Below are positions 1 through 8,700 of a stretch of 43,343 bases of DNA, in pieces. The translations under genes and the position numbers were made by a program. How positions within the stretch are numbered: position 1 is the stretch's first letter; every line of letters begins with the position of its first letter. Under the pieces are notes generated by a model, which was not told the origin of the DNA, searched no databases, and was given only the letters and a program-made list of their open reading frames with translations. The DNA is from SIG435 sp045530725 (GTDB lineage: Bacteria > Bacillota > Clostridia > UMGS1810), in the NCBI GenBank assembly GCA_045530725.1, contig JAZSCT010000018.1:1-43343 (forward strand), given 5' to 3'.

Positions 1-93
1 AATAAGATATTCAGGACAACCTCACACTTTGCCGGCGAAGAAATATCTTTAAGGGACAGAGTAAATAACATCATAAGCCGTGAAGTTTCTTAA
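1..93 (+). CDS. C-terminal fragment of a small mobile-element protein (TnpW-like)
   Basis: The first frame is open from the window edge to a TAA at 91-93 and encodes 30 residues ending in ISREVS. The start lies outside the window. The pattern (…SHF…GEE…L.D.V..II..EV) resembles the end of short transposon-encoded TnpW-type proteins that often sit just upstream of large serine recombinases in Clostridia. That likeness is from memory of the family and rests on few residues. Its position immediately before the recombinase supports a mobile-element origin. No catalytic function can be read from the fragment. Confidence 0.5.
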   Translation, partial: NKIFRTTSHFAGEEISLRDRVNNIISREVS

Positions 94-112
94 ATAACTT
101 TTGTGATTTATC

Positions 113-141
113 TGGATAACGGCTGGGTTATGTGGTATAAT
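113..141 (+). promoter_or_regulatory. Promoter of the serine recombinase gene
   Basis: TGGATA at 113-118 and a perfect TATAAT at 136-141 are separated by 17 bases. A TG one base before the -10 box makes it an extended -10 promoter. It lies 50 bases upstream of the recombinase start, and an inverted repeat spans it (118-165). Confidence 0.7.
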
Positions 142-165
142 TACTATAGCATTTACACAGCCGTT
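118..165. repeat. Inverted repeat spanning the recombinase promoter
   Basis: AACGGCTG at 118-125 is matched by CAGCCGTT at 158-165. The arms bracket the -10 box. They could be an operator (for instance for the recombinase itself), a transcript hairpin in the leader, or part of a recombination site. The sequence does not decide between these. Confidence 0.6.
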
Positions 166-190
166 TCCCTTAAGAGAAAGGAGAATTTAA

Positions 191-1825
191 ATGGCAAAAA
201 GAGAAACGGTATGGATAGCAAATTTATATTTAAGGTTATCCAAAGAAGATAAGCGTTCAGCAAATGCAGAAAGCATAAGCATAGAAACTCAAAGAATGAA
301 AACAACGAATTTCGCCAAGCAAAATTCCATCATAGTTCGCAAAGAATTCGTGGATGACGGCGAATCAGGAGTATTCTTTGAAAGACCTGAATTTCAGGCA
401 ATGATGCGAGATGTTGAAGAAGGAAATGCCAACTGCATAATCGTAAAAGATTTATCAAGGCTTGGCCGAAATGATGTTCAGGCAAATCTATATTACGAGG
501 ATATTTTCATAGCAAGAGGCATTCGGTTTATTGCAATAGATGATGGCGTTGATACATACTTAAATGGTTATCAACAAATTGCAACCTTTAAGAATATGTA
601 TAATGCAATGTATCCAAGAGATATATCCGAAAAGACAAGGTCGGCATATAAAACTAAATCGGAATCAGGTTGGTTCCTTGGTGCTAAAGCTCCATACGGA
701 TACCAAAAGGACCCGAAGGACAAGCATCATCTTGTAATTGACGAAGAGGTTGCACATATCGTAAAACATATCTTTGACTTGGCGAAGCAAGGCTATGGGA
801 AAAGGAAAATAACAAAAATTCTCCATGAAGAAAGAATCCCTACTCCTGCTGCCTATGCAAAAGCTCAGGGAATGAATCATTACTATGCTATGACCGCACA
901 CGATGACGAATGTTATTGGTGTGATGATACTGTGGGCGATATGCTTATAAATGAAGTTTACATAGGCAATATGGTAAATCACAGAAAAGAAAAACCATTT
1001 AAGTCAAAGAAGTTCAGGGATGTGCCAAAGGATGAATGGATTGTGGTAGAAAACACCCATGAGGCTATAATTGATAAGCAAACCTTTGACGAGGTACAAA
1101 AGTTGCTTGAAAGTCGGGCAAGAGAAACTAAAACAGGCGAAACACAAATCTTTGCAAAGATAATAAAATGTATGGATTGTAAACAAGCCTTGGTATTCTC
1201 CAATGCAACCAAGTCTTATGTATGCAACACATATAACCTAAAAGGTAAGCAATACTGCCCATCACATTACATAAGGTATGACGAGTTGTATGGTGTAGTC
1301 CTTGCCGACATCTATGCAAAGACAGTGCTCTTAGAAACCGACAGAGATGCCCTATACAAAGCTGCACTAAAATGCAACGAGCAAAAGATAATGGTAGAAA
1401 CCAAAGACAATCAGCGAAAGCTTGCAAAAGCCAACAAGAGAATCGGCGAGCTTGAAATCCTTATAACAAAGACATACGAAAATTCAGTCTTAGGAAATTT
1501 ATCAAGCGAAAGAATGGCATCACTCCTTGCAGGATACGAAGAAGAACAGGCAGAATTAAAAGCCGAGGCATTAAGAATTGAAAGCGAGCTTAATGAATAC
1601 CACAAATCAAAGGATAACGCCATAGACTTTGTAAATCTAATTGAAAAGTACATTGGAATTAAAGAACTCACATACGAGATTCTCCATGAGCTTATAGACA
1701 GAATTGAAGTCAGTGAAAAGTACGAATATCAGGGCGAAACATATCAGGATATAAATATCTACTACAAATTTGTCGGAACAGTTGAAATCTTAAACGATTT
1801 GTGTTATACTAAGGACGCAAGTTAA
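191..1825 (+). CDS. Large serine recombinase (site-specific integrase/excisionase)
   Basis: Catalyses integration or excision of a mobile element through a serine-DNA intermediate. Domain order: an N-terminal resolvase domain (residues about 10-155) with catalytic Ser17 in the YLRLSK context, the DDGESG segment and the KDLSRLGRN motif; a 'recombinase' DNA-binding domain (about 165-300, APYGYQKD onward); a zinc ribbon starting at Cys327 and Cys330 with its second Cys pair about 20-28 residues later; a long charged coiled coil (about 385-470); and a C-terminal DUF4368-type domain (about 475-535). The 544-residue length is typical of the TnpX/Tn4451-like group. The ATG at 191 has AAGGAG just upstream. 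The gene appears intact, so the element may still be mobile. The exact subfamily and target site are not known from sequence alone. Confidence 0.93.
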   Translation: MAKRETVWIANLYLRLSKEDKRSANAESISIETQRMKTTNFAKQNSIIVRKEFVDDGESGVFFERPEFQAMMRDVEEGNANCIIVKDLSRLGRNDVQANLYYEDIFIARGIRFIAIDDGVDTYLNGYQQIATFKNMYNAMYPRDISEKTRSAYKTKSESGWFLGAKAPYGYQKDPKDKHHLVIDEEVAHIVKHIFDLAKQGYGKRKITKILHEERIPTPAAYAKAQGMNHYYAMTAHDDECYWCDDTVGDMLINEVYIGNMVNHRKEKPFKSKKFRDVPKDEWIVVENTHEAIIDKQTFDEVQKLLESRARETKTGETQIFAKIIKCMDCKQALVFSNATKSYVCNTYNLKGKQYCPSHYIRYDELYGVVLADIYAKTVLLETDRDALYKAALKCNEQKIMVETKDNQRKLAKANKRIGELEILITKTYENSVLGNLSSERMASLLAGYEEEQAELKAEALRIESELNEYHKSKDNAIDFVNLIEKYIGIKELTYEILHELIDRIEVSEKYEYQGETYQDINIYYKFVGTVEILNDLCYTKDAS

Positions 1826-1886
1826 TAAGAAACAAAAGTTTAGAGATAAAAGGTGCAATGAGGGGCACTCCCTTAAAAAGAGTAAC

Positions 1887-1965
1887 AGTCCTGTTGTCCG
1901 CACCATAAAAAATACACATCCTTATGGATGTGTATTTTTTATATGTATGATAAGACAACAGGACT
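1887..1965. repeat. 12-bp perfect inverted repeat around the terminator; tRNA-3'-end-like
   Basis: AGTCCTGTTGTC at 1887-1898 is exactly inverted at 1954-1965, enclosing the hairpin at 1905-1942. On the plus strand the left arm continues to GCACCA at 1905, giving the order T-stem, 7-base acceptor strand, A, CCA seen at tRNA 3' ends. On the minus strand the right arm is preceded by GGTTCAAGT (1972-1964), which reads like a T-loop. No complete tRNA can be folded here. The sequence may be a remnant of a tRNA-associated attachment site duplicated in inverse orientation. Confidence 0.55.
1905..1942. terminator. Rho-independent terminator (bidirectional) after the recombinase gene
   Basis: A 17-bp perfect stem (1905-1921 with 1926-1942) has a TTAT loop. 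It carries A-runs on the left and T-runs on the right, so it can work in both directions. Confidence 0.85.
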
Positions 1966-2017
1966 TGAACCTTATAAACAAGTTTATCTGTCATATGGGT
2001 AAAATTTATTTTATTTC

Positions 2018-2046
2018 TTGACGAATAATCTTATCTATTATATTAT
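2018..2046 (+). promoter_or_regulatory. Sigma-A promoter for the DUF1292 gene
   Basis: TTGACG at 2018-2023 and TATTAT at 2041-2046 are separated by 17 bases. The start codon follows 23 bases downstream. Confidence 0.75.
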
Positions 2047-2068
2047 ATAGAAAAAGGAGGTTTTGGTT

Positions 2069-2350
2069 ATGAATGATAATTACAATGGAGAACTTGATAT
2101 AGTTACACTTACAGATGAAGACGGGATAGAATATGAGTATGAAATCATAGGGTCAGCTGAATGTGAGGGAGAATTGTATTTTGCACTTGTTCCTGCCGAG
2201 GATGAAGTTATAGAAGAGTATCTTATCCTTAAATCTGTGCCTTGTGAGGATGAAAATTCTTTTTCTGACCTTGTGTATATTGATGATCGGGATGAATTTG
2301 AAAGAGTGGCAACTGTATTTGATGCAATGCTTAATGAAGAACAGGAGTAA
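2069..2350 (+). CDS. DUF1292 family protein (YrzB-like)
   Basis: Very acidic 93-residue protein matching the DUF1292 pattern: an opening 'D..TLTDEDG.E..YE' segment, a central 'YFALVPAEDE' strand and a closing 'DE.E..ATVFD' helix. Function in the family is unknown. In Firmicutes it is often found near alaS/yrrK-type housekeeping genes. I chose the ATG at 2069 because the AAGGAGG at 2054-2060 stands 8 bases before it. An in-frame TTG at 2063 would be only 2 bases from that site. The gene has its own promoter and sits just beyond the mobile-element boundary, so it is probably native chromosome. Confidence 0.85.
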   Translation: MNDNYNGELDIVTLTDEDGIEYEYEIIGSAECEGELYFALVPAEDEVIEEYLILKSVPCEDENSFSDLVYIDDRDEFERVATVFDAMLNEEQE

Positions 2351-2398
2351 GGTTTTCAAATTTATAGAAATTTTTTAAATAAATTTTAACAAAAACCA

Positions 2399-2427
2399 TT
2401 GCATTATTTGGATATTAATGCTACAAT
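2399..2427 (+). promoter_or_regulatory. Promoter for the small P-loop protein gene
   Basis: TTGCAT at 2399-2404 and TACAAT at 2422-2427 are separated by 17 bases. This implies a leader of about 65 bases, which contains the small hairpin GTTGA-TATAAT-TCAAC. Confidence 0.6.
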
Positions 2428-2497
2428 ATATACAAATAGAAGTTGATATAATTCAACATTACTATTTATCAATTATAATTTAAAGGAGTTGTCGAAC

Positions 2498-2908
2498 ATG
2501 GTTAAATTAATTGTAGGCAAAAAAGGAACTGGCAAAACAAAGATTTTGCTCGACACAGTTGATAAAGCCGTAGCAAATGCTCACGGAAATATAGTATTTA
2601 TCGGAGCTAACTTCGATCATTTGCATAACTTAAACAGAGAAGTAAGACTTATTAACGCTAAGGAATATGATATCCTTACATACAGAGAATTCATCTGCTT
2701 CCTCAAAGGGGCAACAAGCCAGAACTATGATATTACACACATTTTTGTTGATGGTGTGTTCAAGATTATAGATGCCAAGATTGAAGGACTTGAAGAGTTC
2801 GTAGATGGTATCAAGGAAATTGCAGAAAAGTCCAATATAGAATTCACACTTTCATTAAGTGCTGATGCTTCCGAGATTCCGGAATCACTCAAAGAATTGA
2901 TTGGTTAA
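2498..2908 (+). CDS. Small P-loop NTPase-like protein of unknown function
   Basis: The 136-residue protein begins with a Walker A motif (GKKGTGKT, near residue 7) directly after the first beta strand. A candidate Walker B-like strand (THIFVDGV) lies near residue 84. The rest is short alternating strands and helices, with no DNA-binding or second catalytic domain visible. Related clostridial proteins are often labelled 'PilT-like' or 'ATP-binding'; no real function is established. The ATG at 2498 is preferred because AAAGGAG (2482-2488) lies 9 bases upstream; an in-frame TTG at 2489 would touch that site. It is flanked by its own promoter and terminator and so is probably monocistronic. Confidence 0.75.
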   Translation: MVKLIVGKKGTGKTKILLDTVDKAVANAHGNIVFIGANFDHLHNLNREVRLINAKEYDILTYREFICFLKGATSQNYDITHIFVDGVFKIIDAKIEGLEEFVDGIKEIAEKSNIEFTLSLSADASEIPESLKELIG

Positions 2909-2920
2909 CATTATAATAAA

Positions 2921-2951
2921 GCGAGGATGTATATTGCATCCTCGCTCTTTT
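2921..2951 (+). terminator. Rho-independent terminator
   Basis: A 9-bp GC-rich stem GCGAGGATG/CATCCTCGC (2921-2929 with 2937-2945) is followed by TCTTTT. Confidence 0.9.
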
Positions 2952-2988
2952 ATTTGTGACTGGTTATCATATCCTGCTTGAATTCAGG

Positions 2989-3020
2989 AAAAAATAAGGA
3001 TACGAATTTATCGTATCCTT
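2989..3020 (-). terminator. Terminator of the leftward polysaccharide operon
   Basis: A 10-bp stem (2996-3005 with 3011-3020) has a 5-base loop. Read on the minus strand it is followed by a T-run (A-run at 2989-2994). It lies 15 bases after the stop of the last esterase gene. Confidence 0.85.
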
Positions 3021-3034
3021 GATTTTTATCGATA

Positions 3035-4237
3035 TTATTTTCCCATTACATAATCATAATACTGACTCGGTGTCATAAATGTCACATTTTCTTTTAAGAG
3101 AAATTCGACGGTCTTTTTGACTTCCTCATAATCCGCTTCATCCCAGCTGTTTCCGTGTCCCTGCATTACGATTACAGGTGCGTCTATATTCTTTTCATAT
3201 CTTTTGAGGAATTCTTCATATGAGCAAACACCGGTTGATTTTTCAAATCTTACATCTGCGCCAAGGTTCATAGGAAGTGTGGTAGGATTTCCGTTTTCGT
3301 CCTTAAAAGCACCCTTACCTGCTTTGAGTGTTTCGCCAAGCATTACAGTTTCCATACCAAGTTCATTGTACTTTTCTTTGAGCACTTTAACAGTAGTAGG
3401 GGAGCATGCATTGTATGGAGAACCAAATGTTCTTACTTTATAATCAAATGTTGTGTTGATTATATCTACTGCTTTTTTAAGATTTGAATACTGTGTTTCG
3501 TACGAATCAACACTAAAGTATTCATATCCTTCCATTTCTTCTGTCTGAGAAGAGGATTCTCTTCTGTGAAGATAACCGTGGTTCCAGATTTCTGTGCCGT
3601 TAGCAATCCATTTTTTGACTGTGGAGACAAAGTCTTCATATCCTGCTTCGCCTTTTCCTGCCTCAACTTTACTTGCTATAGCACCGATGCCGATATTATT
3701 GATTCCGTAGGATTTAAAAAACTCATATGCTTCGTCAAACTTTTTGTAGTTTGAGTATCCAAGATCATCGAGTTTTACGATTACAACTTTTTTTATAGTT
3801 TCTGTTTGGTTATCTTCTGTTAATATAATAACAGTTTTTGATGCATCATCCCAATCTACTTTGCAACCAAGACTTTCTGATACAAATCTTATTGGAACCA
3901 ATGTTCTTGAGTTTACAATCTGTGGAGCAACATCAAGGGTAATTTTTTCTCCGTTTAAGAATGCATCTGCATTTCCAATCTGTACGGATACATAATATTC
4001 GCCTTTTGTGGCAAGGACCATCTTAGTTGTTCCTTCCCAACCGATTTTTGCACCGAGAGTCTCAAATATTCCTCTCATAGGTACCATAACTCTGTCGGAA
4101 ATGATAACAGGGGATACATCAAAAGTTTTGTATTCTCCGTCAATTTGGATTTTGATTTCTTCATTTGCACTTACTACAAATGCAAATGTTGATATAATCA
4201 ACAACGTACAGAGAATAAGTGATATGATTTTTTTCAT
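3035..4237 (-). CDS. Secreted polysaccharide deacetylase-like protein with copper-amine-oxidase-type stalk domain
   Basis: Probably removes acetyl groups from polysaccharide outside the cell. A signal peptide (residues 1-24, ending VVSA) is followed by a copper-amine-oxidase N-terminal-like domain (about 25-140). This is a common non-catalytic stalk in clostridial secreted proteins, recognisable from MVPMRGIFETLGA and its repeat LVPIRFVSESLGC. The C-terminal domain (about 150-398) follows the NodB/CE4 layout: Asp157-Asp158 in KLDDLGY, His219 and His223 in HGYLH, RTFGSPY near 268, and QGHG near the end. These are family motifs in diverged form, so activity is inferred. The domain is very similar to that of the next gene, which points to duplication. 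It is the last gene of the operon and is followed by a terminator. The substrate could be acetyl-xylan, given the GH10 gene upstream. Confidence 0.82.
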   Translation of the reverse strand: MKKIISLILCTLLIISTFAFVVSANEEIKIQIDGEYKTFDVSPVIISDRVMVPMRGIFETLGAKIGWEGTTKMVLATKGEYYVSVQIGNADAFLNGEKITLDVAPQIVNSRTLVPIRFVSESLGCKVDWDDASKTVIILTEDNQTETIKKVVIVKLDDLGYSNYKKFDEAYEFFKSYGINNIGIGAIASKVEAGKGEAGYEDFVSTVKKWIANGTEIWNHGYLHRRESSSQTEEMEGYEYFSVDSYETQYSNLKKAVDIINTTFDYKVRTFGSPYNACSPTTVKVLKEKYNELGMETVMLGETLKAGKGAFKDENGNPTTLPMNLGADVRFEKSTGVCSYEEFLKRYEKNIDAPVIVMQGHGNSWDEADYEEVKKTVEFLLKENVTFMTPSQYYDYVMGK

Positions 4238-4255
4238 AAGTATCAGACCTTTCTG

Positions 4256-5740
4256 TTATTTGGTTGTAGGATGTGAATAGTCGTAGTACTGTGATGGTGT
4301 CATAAATGTAACGTCAGGGTTTGACAGGAGGAAGTGAACGATTTTGTCAAGTTCTGCATAGTCTGCGCTTTCCCATTGTGCACCGTGTCCCTGCATTACA
4401 AGAACCTTATTTCCTGCATTTACATTTGCATTAAATTTCTTTACAAAATAATCATAATCCATTACACCTGTAGAAGACTCAATTCTTGCATCGTTTCCAA
4501 GGTTTACAGGGAAGGTGGTTGGATTGCCTTCATCATCGTGAAATGCGTCTTTTATATCAACTTCACCAAGCATAACTGTTTCAATACCGAGAGATTCATA
4601 ATTTTCTTGGAGAACTTTTGCAGTTGTCTTTGAACAAGAGTTGTATGGAGCACCGAATGTTCTTACTCTGTAGCCGTTTCCGATACCTTCATTAATGGTG
4701 TCAACAGAAACCTGAAGGTTGTAAAGCTGTGTATCATATGAGTCACATGAAAAGAATTCGTATCCTTCCTGTTCTTCTGTTTGGTTTGCTCCTGCCCATT
4801 GGTGAAGATTTCCGTGGCTCCAGATTTCTACACCGTCATTAACCCATTTTCTTACTGTAGTAAGAAATGCTGAATCATAGTCAGATTGATCTTTATAATC
4901 ATACCATCTTTTTGCAATAGCACCGAAACTTATCTGTGAAATGCCATAGGATTTAAAATAATTATATGCTTTGTCAAATTTTTGATAGTTTTTATATCCA
5001 AGGTCATCTATTTTCCAGATACAGATGATTTTGTCATCAAATTTTTCAGGCTCTACCTCTCTTGCTGTTGTGTATGGAATAAGAGTTTCTTCGTTGTCCC
5101 ATGCCATAAACTTAACAAGTTTTGTTCCATCGGGGATAGAGATAGCATCTGTATTCAATATAGTCTCATTTGTATCTCCTGTTGTCTTATTTGGAACTTT
5201 ATCTACATCAAGAAGTCTGTTTTCTTCGCCGTAGAATGCTACATAAAGAGTGTAGTCAACTTCCAGTCCGAAACTGTTTTCAATCAAAGCATTGAGTTTT
5301 ACTTTGTCATTGAATGAGTCATAGGATGGAAGCAGTGTAAGTGTAACAAATTTTGAAACTACTTTTGATGAAGAGATAGTGTCTGTTACATTTTCTCCTG
5401 CAAGATTGAGGTTTACTGTGTGACTAGTAACCTTTGTGGATGAATAGGCAAGATTGTCACAGTAAAAATCGAAACTGTAGTTACCATCGTCATCTATAGT
5501 TGTCTGTTGAATATAGTCAACTTCATTTGTGGATGTGTTTTTTAAGGTAAGTGTTACTTCTTTTCTGTTGAAGTATTTGTGATTTGTACCAAGTTTATCG
5601 CTGCCGATATTTCCTTTGATTATCACTCTGTATGACTGATCAAGTGATATTGCCTCATTTTCATAGGCAGATACACTCATACAGAATAATGATGTAATAA
5701 TCAAGGTGAAAATTAATAGTAATGAAGTAATTTTTTTCAT
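4256..5740 (-). CDS. Secreted polysaccharide deacetylase-like esterase with N-terminal beta-sandwich module
   Basis: Signal peptide (residues 1-25). Residues about 35-230 form a beta-rich module that resembles the C-terminal module of the xylanase encoded just upstream (shared patterns TTIDDDGNY and YVAFYGEENRLLD). Residues about 238-490 are a deacetylase-like domain with Asp245-Asp246 (KIDDLGY), His309/His313 (HGNLH) and RTFGAPY near 360. It is paralogous to the catalytic domain of the following gene, but the N-terminal targeting module differs. That suggests module swapping to direct the same activity to different surfaces. It starts 15 bases after the xylanase stop with AAGGAG upstream, so the two are almost certainly cotranscribed. 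Deacetylation of xylan is inferred from context; peptidoglycan or chitin-type substrates cannot be excluded. Confidence 0.83.
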   Translation of the reverse strand: MKKITSLLLIFTLIITSLFCMSVSAYENEAISLDQSYRVIIKGNIGSDKLGTNHKYFNRKEVTLTLKNTSTNEVDYIQQTTIDDDGNYSFDFYCDNLAYSSTKVTSHTVNLNLAGENVTDTISSSKVVSKFVTLTLLPSYDSFNDKVKLNALIENSFGLEVDYTLYVAFYGEENRLLDVDKVPNKTTGDTNETILNTDAISIPDGTKLVKFMAWDNEETLIPYTTAREVEPEKFDDKIICIWKIDDLGYKNYQKFDKAYNYFKSYGISQISFGAIAKRWYDYKDQSDYDSAFLTTVRKWVNDGVEIWSHGNLHQWAGANQTEEQEGYEFFSCDSYDTQLYNLQVSVDTINEGIGNGYRVRTFGAPYNSCSKTTAKVLQENYESLGIETVMLGEVDIKDAFHDDEGNPTTFPVNLGNDARIESSTGVMDYDYFVKKFNANVNAGNKVLVMQGHGAQWESADYAELDKIVHFLLSNPDVTFMTPSQYYDYSHPTTK

Positions 5741-5755
5741 TTTTATTCTCCTTTT

Positions 5756-8700
5756 TTATTTTAGATTATCTATAACTTTCGCACCGAAAATTGGTATGTG
5801 TTTTGAATTATTCACCCAGAACATTACCTTAGCATTGGATGCATCATCAGGGATTATGAGATCGTTTATCTTGATGATATCTTTCTCATTTCCGCTTAAA
5901 GATGATGCAGTTTTTGTAAGACCAAGCATTTTACCCGATTCTGAGTAGAATGCTGTATATACAGAAATATCCAGTCCTGACTTGCTTATTAGGTTGTTTA
6001 TGGTAGCACTCAGGGAGAGTTTTCCTTCGGTTGTGCTTGTATTAAAGTCGAGACTGAGACAGTTCGGATAGATGTCCGATGATACAACTGTGTCTGTTGC
6101 GTTTTTTCCGTTTATATTCACTATTATGTAGCAATCGGACATTTCTTCATTTGCCTTGTACTGGAATTTGTCATACACAAATTCAAATCTGTAATTACCA
6201 TTTGCGTCTATATTTGTCTGCTGAATATTGAGAATATTTGATGCAGAGACAGGATTTCCGTCATTTTTTACAAGAAGAAGTGTTGCACTATCGTGAAGAT
6301 ATTTCGGATTAAGAAGGGAAGAGTCTATAGAGTCAGATTTTCCTTCTACAACAACTTTTCCTGAATATATAAATGAGTGTGCATCCTGTGTGAATTCAGG
6401 GACTGCATAGGAATTTACAGTTATTTCGATCGTATTGTCTGTATTGTCAAAGAATACTGCTTCCACAGTTTTCTCGTCATCATATGTGGATACAGTCACA
6501 TCATAGTTTCCGTAGTATCCTCTGATGGTTGCTTCACCATTTTCGTTTGTATATGCGATTTCGTCCTTTGTCCACCACTTGTTATATACAAGATCCTGAT
6601 ACTGTTTACCTGCTTCTTTAAGCTTCCAGTCGGTGGTATAGAAGGGGGATACTGTAGCATATACTGAACCGTCCCAGAATCCCCAGAACAAAAATCCCTT
6701 TACCGCCTCATGAGAAAAAGCAGCAATAAGCATATCTCTCAAGTAACTTGCCTGAAGTTCTTCGTCAAATATTTCGCCGCAGGAAAATTCAGTAACTTTT
6801 ACATCATATCCGTATTCGTCTTTGATTTTTGAATATGTTTCAAGAGTCTCTTCAGGTGTGTGTGCGCAGGTGTTATAGTGTGACTGAAGACCTATCATAT
6901 CCACTTGTGCATTATTTGATTTGAGCATATCAAGGAATGCGTAGAATGTTTCGTTATCTATATAGACTGCTTCATTATATACAAGTTTTGTGTCGGAAGA
7001 TGCATATTCTCTTGACCACTCAAGCCAGTCAAGAGGAATAAGTTCATCATCGAAACTATCACGCATAAGTCTGTTTTTTACTTCTTCGTTTAATACATCC
7101 CATTCTGTTATATCGGGGTATTTTTGTATCACTTCTTTGATATGGGCTTCGGTTTCTGTGTCGAAGGTTTCTCTGTCACCGGATTCTATGATAGTGCTCA
7201 TTCTTTCCGGGGTAAGCCATGTTCCAAGGCTACTTTGCATTCTTTCCCATACAAGTTGATGTCCTCTGAAGTATTTGACACCAAGAGCCTTAAGTGTGTC
7301 AATGTGGTCTTGCGCTGAATTATTTCCTGCGTCTCTGTCTGCTTCGTAAGGACCCCATTTAAGTACAGTTTCATGTACCATAGCATTGAAGTTTTCTGCA
7401 AAGTAATTTTTGTATTTTTTGGCATCTGCATTAGTTTTCGATACGTATCCGTTTGCACAGGAGCCGAATGGGAACTGATGTTCAAACATATCAAGTTCCA
7501 CTTTCGCATTCTTTATGGGATTTCCAAGGGTATCCTTTACAACTACCTTAAAGTCACCTTTTCTTATTGTCTCGATTCTTTCTAGTGCATCATTTCTCCA
7601 CTGCTGATCTTTGGTCAGATAAGGATATTGATTTGGGATATCAATAGGATATTCGGATATATCATATACTGAACCATGATCTGTAATTTTTAAATCTGCG
7701 ATTTCTACAGATTGTACATTATAACCAAATCTTATATCGTATTTGTATTCTGTATAGTATTCTTCGTCATTGTTCAGCACCGCTTTGAATGGTATGCAAT
7801 ACTTTTTCCAAGTGGAACCAATAAGTGATTGTGCGAATACTGCTTTTGTATATGATTCTGGTTCTTCAGCTTTTGTTTCCTGTACCTGATTCTTGATTAT
7901 ACCGTAACCTGACTCATTACCGCCGGATATAAGCCTTGCATAGAAGGAGATAACATAAACTGAATTTTCATTAAGGGTAAGTAACCCGTCGTTTTCATTT
8001 CCTACTCTGAAGAGAAGTTTTGTATCTTTTGATGCAATTTCGTTTGTTGTGAGCCTGATAGCTTTATTAAATGTCTGATCTTCTACATCTACAAGTTCAA
8101 AGGAGCCTTTTGATGATTCATCACCACCAATAACCGAAAGTGTGTTTGCCTCATAGGTAGAAAGAAGAGTAGGGTTAATTGTTGGGGTGGTATCCAATGG
8201 AAATGTATCTGGTGTGTATTCTGTACCCTGATAAGTGATTCTTAAGTCAGCAATTTCTATTGTCTGGACAGCATATCCGATTCTTATTGAATATGTGTAA
8301 GTACTGTAACCTGAAACTGCTTTAAATGGGATATAGTAGGTATTCCATTCTGACTCAATTGTTGTTTCTTTGAAAAGTGCTTTTTTGTAACTTTCGTTTT
8401 CTTCAGGTGTATTTTCCTGAATCTGATGTTTGATAGTACCCTGACCATTTGTACCGCCTGAAATTAATCTTGCGGAGAAGGAGAGGAGATAAGTAGCATC
8501 TTCATCGAGTGTTATAACTCCATTTTCGAGATTATTTGTACCGATGTTATAAGTGAGTGCAGTTTCCTTGGATGGAATAGTGTTTACAGAAAGACGGGTT
8601 GCTTTTGTGAAGTCTGTATCCTCAAGGGTGACAGTTTCTGCTTCACCATATGATTTATCTGTACCTGCAATGACGGAATTGTTGTAGAAATCGTATGTTG

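Larger units (their letters stand above)
1..1970 (+). mobile_element. End of an integrated element carrying a large serine recombinase
   Basis: A TnpW-like tail, a large serine recombinase and then nested inverted repeats with a tRNA-3'-end-like sequence (1887-1965) are followed by ordinary chromosomal genes. Large serine recombinase genes usually lie next to one end of their element. I therefore place the element boundary between the recombinase stop (1825) and about 1970. The other end is outside the window, so the size and cargo are unknown. Confidence 0.6.

Noticed and set aside
665..1671. Several minus-strand open frames of 60-127 codons within the recombinase gene
   Set aside because: They are shadows of the coding strand: no ribosome binding sites, no domain sense, and the plus-strand protein is clearly real.
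1848..1972. A complete tRNA gene at the recombinase end
   Set aside because: Only T-arm and acceptor-like pieces are present; no D-arm or anticodon arm can be placed, and the T-stem pairs badly on the minus strand.
3466..3666. Extra minus-strand frame inside the first deacetylase gene, possible frameshift
   Set aside because: The main reading frame is unbroken through the same region and keeps all deacetylase motifs.
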